From a virus: a DNA stretch of 25,122 nucleotides. A program made the translations under genes and the position numbers. The notes beneath the pieces were generated by a model that saw nothing but the letters and a program-made list of their open reading frames with translations, was not told the DNA's origin and did no database searches. Where the stretch lies: positions 1-25,122 of IMG/VR virus record IMGVR_UViG_3300035703_000393; one strand, 5' to 3'. Shown piece by piece: positions 12,893 to 20,414 of the stretch (position 1 is the stretch's first letter; every line of letters starts with the position of its first letter).

Positions 12893-13205
12893 CTTTTTTA
12901 AGTATCTTGGTCTTGCAGGTGGCGTGGCTGGTGGGGGCGTTGTTGCCGCTGCTGCTATGTTACCAGATCCCGATAAAACAGAATGCATAAAGCAAATTGA
13001 TAGTACGATGACCAATATATCGTTCAATCAAACTTATGGTCAAAGACTTCCAGATCCAGCACCACCCGGAAACTATTTGTATGTGCATGAACCGCGATAT
13101 GTTCCTGGAACAAAAAAGAATGTTACTGTTGGAATGAATGTTGGTCCTGATGGTGAATTGTACTTGAAAGTTAATGGGAAATGGCGTAAAGTAGTCACTG
13201 AATGA
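12876..13205 (+). CDS. Tat-signal exported protein of unknown function
   Basis: A 109-residue protein. Its N-terminus, MATRRNFFKYLG, fits the twin-arginine consensus (S/T)RRxFLK, followed by a glycine/alanine-rich hydrophobic core (LAGGVAGGGVVAAAA, 13-27), as in signals for the Tat pathway, which exports folded proteins. The mature part has one Cys (TECIKQ), a LPDPAPPGNYLYVHEPRYVPG stretch (about 57-77; only part cited here as pattern) and a beta-hairpin-like end (MNVGPDGELYLKVNGKWRKV). No enzyme family is recognised. An in-frame GTG or ATG-like start further upstream would bury the signal, whereas ATG 12876 has GGAG 8 nt before it. The stop overlaps the ATG of gene 43 (ATGA). A phage-coded Tat substrate is unusual. 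Confidence 0.75.
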   Translation: MATRRNFFKYLGLAGGVAGGGVVAAAAMLPDPDKTECIKQIDSTMTNISFNQTYGQRLPDPAPPGNYLYVHEPRYVPGTKKNVTVGMNVGPDGELYLKVNGKWRKVVTE

Positions 13206-15733
13206 GTAAGTTCTATACAAATGTTAGCATCAGGGGGAATGATATTCTCCTTCGTGGTTATGAAGATGGGCGCCGTGTGCAGAGCAAGGTGGCCTATCAA
13301 CCATTCTGCTTTAAGAATTCATCTAATCCGAACGCACCGTACAAGACTATCGATGGGCAGCCTGCCGAGAAGATAGACTTCGAGACCATCAATGAGATGA
13401 TGGACTTTATGAAGATGTATGAAGGCGTTGGCGGCATGAAGCTATATGGCATGACAGCAAGAAACTCTCTTGTCTATCCATTCATCCACGAATACTATCC
13501 AGGTGATATTGATTACGATGTATCGATAATGAATATCGTTCACTTGGATATTGAGGTGGCGGCTGATGAAGGCTTCCCAAGTATTGAGGAAGCCGACAAA
13601 GAGCTAACTGCAATCACTATCAAAGTTAAAGACAACTACTACACATTTGGTTGTGGTGAATATACACCAAACCAATCCAACGTCCATTATGCTAAGTGTA
13701 AGAACGAACGTGACCTAATCATGAAGTTCTTAACGCTTTGGGATTCACCTCTGATTGATCCAGATATCGTAACTGGATGGAACGTAGAGGCGTTCGATAT
13801 TCCATATCTTGTCAACCGAATTAATAGAGTGTTTAATGATGAAGGTAAGATGGCTAAGAAGCTATCGCCTTGGAAGATTGTTGAGGATAGAGAGATCACT
13901 CCTCGTGGTTCTAATAAAGTAATCAAGGCAAAGACGCTAAGAGGTATCTCTGTACTTGACTACCTTGCACTCTATAAGAAGTTCACATACTCAGATACTG
14001 AGAGCTACTCTCTTAACCATATTGCTCACCTTGAGCTTGGTGAGAAGAAGGTTGACTATTCTGAATACGAAAGCTTGTTTGCACTATACAAACATGACTT
14101 CCAAAAGTTCATTGAGTATAATATCCACGACGTTACTCTTGTGTCGAAGCTTGATGATAAGATGAAACTTATCGATCAGGTCCTTGCTATTGCATACGAT
14201 GCTAAGGTTGATTACATCGATACCTTGCGTACAGTGCGTATGTGGGATATGATTATTCACAACTACCTAATTGATAGAAACATTGTCGTTCCTCTATCGA
14301 CAGGTGGTGATGTAGAGAAGGATGAACCAATTCAGGGTGCCTATGTTAAGGATCCTAAACCTGGTATGTACAATTATGTTGTGTCCTTTGACTTGACATC
14401 TCTGTACCCATCTTTGATCATGCAGTATAATATCTCACCTGATACTAAGACGTTGAAGGTAGACCTTACGCCAGAAGATTGTCTAGACAATACTGGTACA
14501 TTCCAGATGGCTAGAGATGAGGCTAAGGGTAGAGATCTTACACTATGTGCTAATGGCACAATGTATAGAAAGGACACTGTAGGCTTCCTATCTGCTCTGA
14601 TGGAAAAGGTCTTTGCTGATAGAAAGAAATATAAGAAGCTAATGCTTGAAGCGAAGCAGAAGTATGAGCTATCTAAAGATCCTGAAGACGAGAAGAAGTA
14701 TGTTCAGTATAACAATATGCAGATGGCTAAGAAGATCCAGCTGAATAGTTGTTATGGTGCTTTGTCTAATATCTACTTCCGTTTCTTCGATACTGATCTT
14801 GCTGAAGCCATTACGCTCTCTGGTCAGGTATCGATTCGATGGATGCAGGATAGAATGAATGAGTTCTTGAACAAGACTCTCAAAACTGATAGTGTCGATT
14901 ATGTTATTGCTGTAGATACCGATTCGTTGTATATAACTCTCGATAAGTTTGCTGAGAAGGTATACAATGGTAAGATGCCAGAGCGCGACAAGGTTGTCCG
15001 TATGTTGGATAAGGCTTGTGAGGAAGTCTTTCAGCCATTCATCGAAAAGAGTTACGAAGATCTTGGCAACCATATGTTGATCCATAGTCAGCGTATGCAG
15101 ATGAAGCGAGAGTCGATAGCTGATAAGGGTATCTGGGTTGCGAAGAAGAGATACATCCTTAATGTCTTTAACGAAGAGGGTGTCCAGTATGAGAAGCCAA
15201 AGCTAAAGATGAAAGGCATTGAGGCTGTTAAGTCCTCTACTCCTGCTGTTGTTAAGGAAGCAATTAAGAAGTCCTTGTACATCATCATGAATAGTACAAA
15301 GAGTGAATTTGATTCTTATGTTGAAGAGTTTAGAGATCAATTCAACACTCTACCATTTGAGGATGTTGCATTCCCAAGAAGCTGCCAGGACATATCAAGC
15401 CGTAGGTTTGGTGATAAGGGTATTCCGATCCACGTTCGTGGTGCGTTAGCCTACAATATTAACATAAATAAGTTAGGTCTTGATAAAAAGTACAACATGG
15501 TTAGAGATGGTGACAAGATTAAGTTCTCATACTTAAAGTCACCTAATCCAATTGGAACTAATGTGTTGTCGTCACCTGGTGCTGTGCCAAAGCAATTCAA
15601 TATTGAGCAATATATTGACTACGATACGCAATTCGATAAGTCATTTGTCGAGCCTATGAAGTCGATTGTCGAGAACATAGGTTGGACAGTTGGTGAACAG
15701 AAACAATTAACTCTAGAAGACATGTTTGGGTAA
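13202..15733 (+). CDS. 43: family B DNA polymerase (gp43)
   Basis: An 843-residue replicative polymerase, intact in one frame (T4 gp43: 898). The 3'-5' exonuclease shows HLDIEVA (Asp116, Glu118), TGWNVEAFDIPYL (191-203) and YNIHD (306-310). The polymerase domain shows DLTSLYPSL (motif A, 397-405), KIQLNSCYG (motif B, 511-519) and VDTDS (motif C, 571-575), then KKRYILNV and a KxKG-type contact (KMKGIEA). The C-terminus QLTLEDMFG is a typical clamp-binding peptide for gp45. No intein, intron or split is present, unlike some relatives. It starts in an ATGA overlap with the Tat protein and lies in the operon begun at 12673, so it is uncoupled from regA, its usual T4 neighbour. Confidence 0.98.
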   Translation: MSKFYTNVSIRGNDILLRGYEDGRRVQSKVAYQPFCFKNSSNPNAPYKTIDGQPAEKIDFETINEMMDFMKMYEGVGGMKLYGMTARNSLVYPFIHEYYPGDIDYDVSIMNIVHLDIEVAADEGFPSIEEADKELTAITIKVKDNYYTFGCGEYTPNQSNVHYAKCKNERDLIMKFLTLWDSPLIDPDIVTGWNVEAFDIPYLVNRINRVFNDEGKMAKKLSPWKIVEDREITPRGSNKVIKAKTLRGISVLDYLALYKKFTYSDTESYSLNHIAHLELGEKKVDYSEYESLFALYKHDFQKFIEYNIHDVTLVSKLDDKMKLIDQVLAIAYDAKVDYIDTLRTVRMWDMIIHNYLIDRNIVVPLSTGGDVEKDEPIQGAYVKDPKPGMYNYVVSFDLTSLYPSLIMQYNISPDTKTLKVDLTPEDCLDNTGTFQMARDEAKGRDLTLCANGTMYRKDTVGFLSALMEKVFADRKKYKKLMLEAKQKYELSKDPEDEKKYVQYNNMQMAKKIQLNSCYGALSNIYFRFFDTDLAEAITLSGQVSIRWMQDRMNEFLNKTLKTDSVDYVIAVDTDSLYITLDKFAEKVYNGKMPERDKVVRMLDKACEEVFQPFIEKSYEDLGNHMLIHSQRMQMKRESIADKGIWVAKKRYILNVFNEEGVQYEKPKLKMKGIEAVKSSTPAVVKEAIKKSLYIIMNSTKSEFDSYVEEFRDQFNTLPFEDVAFPRSCQDISSRRFGDKGIPIHVRGALAYNININKLGLDKKYNMVRDGDKIKFSYLKSPNPIGTNVLSSPGAVPKQFNIEQYIDYDTQFDKSFVEPMKSIVENIGWTVGEQKQLTLEDMFG

Positions 15734-15737
15734 AGAT

Positions 15738-16040
15738 ATGCAAAAAGGATATACATTCGACTTTGGCTTTAGCGCAGTTGATGAGGATGAGCTAAAGAAG
15801 CTAACTGGTGCCGAACAGGAAACAGAGGAGCTATCTAAGCTGCTTGATGAACAAGCAACTAATGCTGAACTGTATAGAGATACAGTAGTGCAGATTGAGC
15901 AAATGATCACTCCATTGCTTAATAACCTTATGTTGAACCCAGACAAGAACTATATCTATTGGCCAAACAGAGTTGATAAGATGAAGTTGTTTAAGTCTGA
16001 GCTAGAGAAGTTGTTCACAATAGCAAAAGATGCTTCTTGA
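15738..16040 (+). CDS. conserved small phage protein
   Basis: A 100-residue acidic, helical protein. It starts MQKGYTFDFGFSAVDEDELKK, is rich in Glu and Leu in the middle (EQETEELSKLLDEQ), and carries PLLNNLMLNPDKNYIYWPNR (about 60-79), a motif I recall from many marine T4-like phage proteins annotated as hypothetical. A TTG at 15726 would lie inside gene 43; ATG 15738, 4 nt after the polymerase stop, is the natural start. It overlaps the next gene by 11 nt. Function unknown; the repeated pairing with the membrane coiled-coil gene that follows suggests they may work together. Confidence 0.8.
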   Translation: MQKGYTFDFGFSAVDEDELKKLTGAEQETEELSKLLDEQATNAELYRDTVVQIEQMITPLLNNLMLNPDKNYIYWPNRVDKMKLFKSELEKLFTIAKDAS

Positions 16041-16863
16041 TTATCTAGTCCTAGCAGTTGCACTAATCCTATCTGGTGTTGCAGCTTACTACTCGGTAGT
16101 AGGCTTGGCAGCAATCTTTAGTGGTGCATTCTTCTCTATTGTACTAATGGGTTCTGCTCTAGAGCTCGGTAAGCTAGTTGCGGCAAGTTGGTTATATAGG
16201 AATTGGGATGAAGCACCAAAGTTCATTAAGTACTATCTAACTGTTGCTGTTGTCGTATTAATGTTCATTACATCGATGGGCATCTTTGGTTACCTATCCA
16301 AGGCTCACCTAGAAACATCAGCCACGATGACATCTGACATTAGTTCAGAACTTCAGACCCTTAATGACACAATTGAATCTAAAACAAACACAAAGGTTCT
16401 TGTTGAAAAACAAATACAAAACATTGATAATACTCTAGTCAAGTATATTGAGATGGGTTCTGTTACTAAGGGCCTACAAGAGAAGAGAAAGTTAGATGGT
16501 GAACGTAGACAGCTTGAAGATGAACGTAAGGCTGTCGAGAAAGAACTTGTAGCGCTAAAGAGCGAAAAGAATAAGCTCGAATCAGAAGTTAAGAAGATTG
16601 AAGTAGAAGTTGGTCCGTTAAAGTATATTGCGGAGTTGGTATATGGAACAGATTCCGAAAGACATTTTGATAATGCTGTTCGTTTGGTTATTATCATACT
16701 TATACTGGTCTTTGACCCTCTTGCTGTCATTCTTCTTATAGCAGCTAACTTCAAATTGACCCAAGCTAAAGAACAAACAGATAGATCAAAGCGAATTGAA
16801 GAGTTGAAAAAACTCAAGAAAAGTAGTATAGTGATTGATAAGAAATCAGTACTTAAATTATAA
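16030..16863 (+). CDS. membrane protein with central coiled coil
   Basis: A 277-residue protein. Hydrophobic segments lie at about 3-22, 24-42, 68-88 and 217-240. Between the third and fourth is a long coiled coil (about 103-194), rich in Glu and Lys with regular Leu spacing (for example KLDGERRQLEDERKAVEKEL). A charged tail follows the last helix. The SALELGKLVAASWLYRNW stretch and the FDPLAVILLIA helix are features I recall in conserved T4-like marine phage membrane proteins of unknown role. With two long domains on one side it could act as a membrane anchor or tether. It is not a holin by size or layout, though a lysis role is not excluded. Confidence 0.8.
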   Translation: MLLDYLVLAVALILSGVAAYYSVVGLAAIFSGAFFSIVLMGSALELGKLVAASWLYRNWDEAPKFIKYYLTVAVVVLMFITSMGIFGYLSKAHLETSATMTSDISSELQTLNDTIESKTNTKVLVEKQIQNIDNTLVKYIEMGSVTKGLQEKRKLDGERRQLEDERKAVEKELVALKSEKNKLESEVKKIEVEVGPLKYIAELVYGTDSERHFDNAVRLVIIILILVFDPLAVILLIAANFKLTQAKEQTDRSKRIEELKKLKKSSIVIDKKSVLKL

Positions 16864-16881
16864 TCTATACGGAGTTTCATT

Positions 16882-17211
16882 ATGCGTAAGACACAGACGG
16901 ATATCATTGTTGAGTCGGTTCTTGAGAAGGGCATCGTGTTTTTAGATGATGTTGTTAAGATTATTAAAAAGTATCAGCCTAAGGCTGTTCTCGACCATGG
17001 CCTGGCTCACGCAAGAGTTGTTAAGATCAACGAGACCCCTAGATACCTAGATGCGCTAGGCTCTACATTGTTATTGTTCAAAGTTCCAACTGGTAAGGGT
17101 GTTAGAACTGTAATTACTTCAGTTAGTGCTGTCTGTACAGCTGATGTTCCTCCATTCACAAGAGAACGTACGACAAAGAAATATAAAATTCGAAAGAAGG
17201 TAAAGGTATAA
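16882..17211 (+). CDS. unknown protein upstream of uvsX
   Basis: A 109-residue protein that I do not recognise. The N-terminal half (TDIIVESVLEKGIVFLDDVVKIIKKYQPK, about 6-34 in pattern) looks helical. The middle alternates strands (LGSTLLLFKVP, then GVRTVITSVSAVCTADVP), and the end is strongly basic (RERTTKKYKIRKKVKV), which suits binding to nucleic acid. CGGAG lies 9 nt before the ATG. Its stop is 1 nt from the ATG of uvsX, so a helper role in recombination is possible but unproven. Confidence 0.75.
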   Translation: MRKTQTDIIVESVLEKGIVFLDDVVKIIKKYQPKAVLDHGLAHARVVKINETPRYLDALGSTLLLFKVPTGKGVRTVITSVSAVCTADVPPFTRERTTKKYKIRKKVKV

Positions 17212-17212
17212 T

Positions 17213-18271
17213 ATGTCAAATTTTTTTCGTAATCTAGTTGATGAGTTGAAGGATGAAGATACTTCTATTGTTGATGATGGTGCTGGCAGCGCTGAGTACA
17301 CTGGTTGTATTGACACTGGGAGCTATATTGTCAATGCTGTTCTAAGTGGATCCATCTATGGTGGTGTCCCTAATAACAAGATCACTGCATTTGCTGGTGA
17401 GAGTGCTACTGGTAAGACTTTCTTCGTTCTAGGTATTGTTAAAAGCTTTCTAGATAAGAATCCAGAAGCTGGTGTTGTGTACTATGACACTGAAGCTGCT
17501 GTTACTAGAGACATGATGAAGTCTCGTGGTATTGATACCAAGCGTATCATTATTGCTGAACCTGATACTATTCAGAAGTTTAGAGAGCATGCTCTAAAGT
17601 TCCTTGAAGCTTATAACAAAACCGATAAGGATGCAAGACCTCCTATGATGATGGTTCTTGACTCTTTGGGTATGTTATCTACTTCTAAAGAAATGGCTGA
17701 CTCGCTCGAAGGTAATGATACAAGAGATATGACTAAGAGTCAGGTCATCAAGGCTGCATTTAGAGTATTAACGTTGAAGTGTGCTAAGGCTGGTGTACCA
17801 ATGTTGGTAACTAACCATGTGTATGCTAAGGTTGGCTCTTATGTTCCTGAGAATGAGATCTCTGGTGGTACTGGCTTGAAGTATGCTGCTTCGACCATTG
17901 CTACGTTGACGAAGAGAAAGGAAAAGGTTGACAACCAGGTAGTTGGTAACATTGTTAAGGTTAAAACCTATAAGTCAAGACTGTCAAAAGAGAACCAGCA
18001 AGTTGAGTCTCTAGTGACATATGATAAGGGTCTTGATCGTTACTATGGTCTACTAGACTTGGCTGAGAAGTATGGTATCTTTAAGAAAGTATCTACTCGA
18101 TATGAACTTCCAGATGGATCAAAGGTGTTTGGTAAGAACATTATTGAAGATCCAGAAAGATTCTATACACCTGAAGTATTGAAGTTGTTGGATGAAGCTG
18201 CCAAGAAGGAGTTTAGTTATGGAGCATCCGGATCCGAAGAATCATTTGAAATGGAGCTTGGCGAAGAGTAG
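17213..18271 (+). CDS. uvsX: UvsX, RecA-like recombinase
   Basis: A 352-residue RecA-family recombinase. Walker A is GESATGKT (62-69), Walker B is MMMVLDSLG (about 143-151), and the segment MLVTNHVYAKVGSYVPENEISGG is the L2/DNA-binding region pattern with the conserved TNH. UvsX coats single-stranded DNA and drives strand exchange, which in T4 starts most replication forks. Length is somewhat below T4 UvsX (391). The last 53 nt also encode the start of a small membrane gene with its own ribosome site. The order uvsX then 41 is as recalled from cyanophages. Confidence 0.97.
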   Translation: MSNFFRNLVDELKDEDTSIVDDGAGSAEYTGCIDTGSYIVNAVLSGSIYGGVPNNKITAFAGESATGKTFFVLGIVKSFLDKNPEAGVVYYDTEAAVTRDMMKSRGIDTKRIIIAEPDTIQKFREHALKFLEAYNKTDKDARPPMMMVLDSLGMLSTSKEMADSLEGNDTRDMTKSQVIKAAFRVLTLKCAKAGVPMLVTNHVYAKVGSYVPENEISGGTGLKYAASTIATLTKRKEKVDNQVVGNIVKVKTYKSRLSKENQQVESLVTYDKGLDRYYGLLDLAEKYGIFKKVSTRYELPDGSKVFGKNIIEDPERFYTPEVLKLLDEAAKKEFSYGASGSEESFEMELGEE

Positions 18272-18377
18272 TCTTCGTATTCTTGCTGGCGCCGTTTTAA
18301 TTGGTGAGTATGTTGTGTTAGCAGGGTTCTTGCTAATCGTTGCTGAAATTTTGGGAATTGCTGAAGAAGTTGTATGA
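18219..18377 (+). CDS. small membrane protein overlapping uvsX and 41
   Basis: A 52-residue frame (MEHPDPKNHLKWSLAK...). AAGGAG (18206-18211) lies 7 nt upstream of the ATG, a textbook ribosome site hidden in the uvsX coding region. The C-terminal 35 residues form one long hydrophobic helix (LRILAGAVLIGEYVVLAG, then FLLIVAEILGIAEEVV). Its stop overlaps the ATG of gene 41 (ATGA), as for other genuine neighbours here, and it fills the 102-nt gap between uvsX and 41. I know no function. It may tether replication proteins to the membrane or simply couple translation of 41. Confidence 0.65.
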   Translation: MEHPDPKNHLKWSLAKSSLRILAGAVLIGEYVVLAGFLLIVAEILGIAEEVV

Positions 18378-19756
18378 TTGAAAATTATATCTTGTCTGCA
18401 TTGGTTCAAGAAGAAGAGTTCTCGAGAAAGGCTCTGCCCTTCCTGAGAAAGGAATACTTCGCTGATGAAGGTCAGCAGGTTGTGTTCCAACTTGTAAAGC
18501 AATTCGTAGACAAGTATAATAAGATTCCAAACAAGGCCGTCCTTGGAGTAGATCTTGATGAAACGAAAGGCTTGAGTCAGACCACCTACACTCAAGCCAA
18601 GGAATGTATCCAGCAGATGGGTTCGAATCCAGCCGTTGACCACCAATGGCTTCTTGACAATACTGAGAAGTTCTGTCAGGATAAGGCAATCTATAATGCC
18701 ATTATGGATTCGATTAAGATCATGGATGATCAGAAGGCGCAGCAGAGTAGAGGAACAATTCCTAAGCTACTCTCCGATGCCCTATCTGTATCATTTGACC
18801 AGCATATTGGACATGACTTTATTGAAGATGCTGTTACACGTTTCGAGAACTACCATAAGAAAGAGAAGAGAATTCCTTTCGATATCGAGTTCTTAAACAA
18901 GATTACCAAGGGCGGCCTTCCTCGTAAGACTCTAAACATTATCCTAGCTGGTACTGGTGTTGGTAAGTCGTTGGCTATGTGTCATATGGCCGCGCACAAC
19001 CTATCCTCTGGCCAGAATGTTCTATACATTACGATGGAAATGGCTGAAGAGAAGATTGCTGAAAGAATCGATGCCAATCTTCTTGATGTTACGTTAGAAG
19101 AGTTGTCTGTACTTACGAAAGAAGCCTACCAGAAGAAGATGGAAAGGTTTAAGTCAAAGACAACTGGTAAGCTAATTATTAAAGAGTACCCTACTGCGTC
19201 TGCTGGTAGTGCTAACTTTAGGCATCTATTGAATGAATTGAGATTGAAGAGAAACTTCAAGCCTGATATCATCTATATTGATTACTTGAATATTTGTAGT
19301 TCATCTAGATTGAAGTCTGGTGCCAATGTCAACTCTTACACCTATGTCAAGGCCATCGCTGAAGAGCTAAGAGGCCTTGGTGTGGAGTTCGATGTACCTA
19401 TTGTATCTGCTACTCAGACGAATAGAACTGGATATACTAATAGTGATGTTGGACTAGAAGATACTTCTGAGTCGTTTGGTCTTCCTGCTACAGCTGATAT
19501 TATGATTGCTCTTATCGCTACTGAAGAGTTGGATAAGCTAAACCAGATCATGGTTAAGCAGTTGAAGAATCGTTACAGCGATCCTGGTAAGTTTAAGAGG
19601 TTTGTTGTAGGTGTAGATAAGAGCAAGATGAAGTTATATGATGTTGAGATGGGTGCTCAGCAGAACATTATGGATGCTCCTGGTTCGCACTATAGTACCG
19701 AATACGAACCTTCAAGAACTGTCGAGAAGTTCGGTAAGTTTGATTTCAGTTCCTAG
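18374..19756 (+). CDS. 41: replicative DnaB-like helicase (gp41)
   Basis: A 460-residue RecA-fold hexameric helicase. A helical N-terminal domain (1-165) precedes KGGLPRKTLNIILAGTGVGKS (179-199 in pattern), whose Walker A is GTGVGKS (193-199). YITMEMAEEKIAERI is the H1a-type Glu segment, PDIIYIDYLNI is Walker B, and SATQTNRTG is motif H3. gp41 unwinds the fork ahead of gp43 and works with the gp61 primase, which is not in this window. Length is close to T4 gp41 (475). It starts in an ATGA overlap and its last 11 nt overlap the convergent homing endonuclease gene. Confidence 0.97.
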   Translation: MIENYILSALVQEEEFSRKALPFLRKEYFADEGQQVVFQLVKQFVDKYNKIPNKAVLGVDLDETKGLSQTTYTQAKECIQQMGSNPAVDHQWLLDNTEKFCQDKAIYNAIMDSIKIMDDQKAQQSRGTIPKLLSDALSVSFDQHIGHDFIEDAVTRFENYHKKEKRIPFDIEFLNKITKGGLPRKTLNIILAGTGVGKSLAMCHMAAHNLSSGQNVLYITMEMAEEKIAERIDANLLDVTLEELSVLTKEAYQKKMERFKSKTTGKLIIKEYPTASAGSANFRHLLNELRLKRNFKPDIIYIDYLNICSSSRLKSGANVNSYTYVKAIAEELRGLGVEFDVPIVSATQTNRTGYTNSDVGLEDTSESFGLPATADIMIALIATEELDKLNQIMVKQLKNRYSDPGKFKRFVVGVDKSKMKLYDVEMGAQQNIMDAPGSHYSTEYEPSRTVEKFGKFDFSS

Positions 19757-20240
19757 AGCCGTTTTTTCCAAGTTTATTATTTGACGGTCGTCCTTTCATA
19801 GCCTCAGAAATTTTTCTTCTCGTCTCCTCTGTATGGGTGTAAGGTCTAGTTCTTGTGGTTTGACCAGCGTTTGCTGCTCTTATTTTTTCTATAGCTTCTT
19901 GTGAATGTGGTTTGCGCTTTTTGCCTAATTTCATTTCGCGTAACTTATCCCTTACATTCTGAGATAATTTACGTCCCGATGTTCCATCCCCACCATCAGT
20001 TCGATTTAGTAATATACCTGTATTGTTATCTTTACGGCCATACCAACGAATGTATCTTCGCTCAAGAGCTAGAGCACCTATCTCGGTCAAATTGGTTTCG
20101 AGGAAAACAATTCTATTAGCATCCTTAGGAACAGTGACGGAATGCATCTTATTCCATGCCCTGTTGCCCTTACCTTTACCAATATAGTAGGGGGTGCTAT
20201 TAGATGAACGAAGATATGCGTAGACGTAATAAATAGACAT
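19746..20240 (-). CDS. GIY-YIG homing endonuclease with NUMOD3 motifs
   Basis: A 164-residue protein on the reverse strand, the only leftward gene here. YYVYAYLR (4-11) and YYIGKGKGNRAW (17-28) are the GIY and YIG motifs with the catalytic Arg. LALERRYIRWYG (55-66) holds the catalytic Glu, and ILLNRTDGGDG follows with the Asn. Two NUMOD3-type DNA-binding repeats form the C-terminus (HSQEAIEKIRAANAG and HTEETRRKISEAMKG). Free-standing seg-type genes of T4 have this layout and spread by cutting phage DNA lacking them. Reverse-strand GAGGAG lies 8 nt before the ATG, and a late promoter lies 63 nt upstream. The end overlaps gene 41, which keeps its full length. Confidence 0.92.
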   Translation of the reverse strand: MSIYYVYAYLRSSNSTPYYIGKGKGNRAWNKMHSVTVPKDANRIVFLETNLTEIGALALERRYIRWYGRKDNNTGILLNRTDGGDGTSGRKLSQNVRDKLREMKLGKKRKPHSQEAIEKIRAANAGQTTRTRPYTHTEETRRKISEAMKGRPSNNKLGKNGSRN

Positions 20241-20302
20241 TGCTAGTGCTCCTCTTTAGCATTAGAGTCGGTGGATATTAGTAGTATCGCGACCGACACC
20301 TT

Positions 20303-20310
20303 TATTTATA
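20303..20310 (-). promoter_or_regulatory. T4-type late promoter for the homing endonuclease
   Basis: TATTTATA on the forward strand is TATAAATA read leftward, the exact late octamer. It lies 63 nt upstream of the endonuclease start. The leader between them can form a GTCGGT/ACCGAC hairpin. T4 homing endonuclease genes are likewise often expressed late. Confidence 0.65.
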
Positions 20311-20312
20311 AT

Positions 20313-20335
20313 CCATATAAAATCAACAAGTTACA
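20313..20335 (-). repeat. intergenic motif copy 3 (inverted)
   Basis: Reverse strand reads TGTAAC, TTG, TTGATT, TTATATGG. It lies just upstream of the leftward late promoter. Confidence 0.6.
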
Positions 20336-20338
20336 GGT

Positions 20339-20360
20339 CCTTATAAATCAAGGGGTTATA
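20339..20360 (-). repeat. intergenic motif copy 4 (inverted)
   Basis: Reverse strand reads TATAAC, CCC, TTGATT, TATAAGG. It overlaps copy 5 by four bases head to head, so both strands of the TTATAA palindrome are shared. Confidence 0.55.
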
Positions 20361-20378
20361 ACTTCCTGATTTGCAGCG
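20357..20378 (+). repeat. intergenic motif copy 5
   Basis: Reads TATAAC, TTC, CTGATT, TGCAGCG. It is the most diverged copy and ends at the -35 box of the promoter for the gene at 20415. Confidence 0.4.
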
Positions 20379-20406
20379 TTGTCTTTCCTACAGATTCACG
20401 TATAGT
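20379..20406 (+). promoter_or_regulatory. sigma70-type promoter giving a near-leaderless mRNA
   Basis: TTGTCT (20379-20384), a 16-nt spacer and TATAGT (20401-20406). Transcription would begin at about 20413, only 2 nt before the ATG at 20415, and no ribosome-binding purine run precedes that ATG. Confidence 0.6.
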
Positions 20407-20414
20407 ACCCGTAT

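Noticed and set aside
13202-15733. Intein, intron or split in DNA polymerase
   Set aside because: All exonuclease and polymerase motifs follow in one uninterrupted frame of normal spacing.
16353-16934. 193-residue open frame on the reverse strand
   Set aside because: Antisense shadow of the coiled-coil membrane gene; its Ser/Leu/Phe-rich composition is typical of the complement of Glu/Lys codons.
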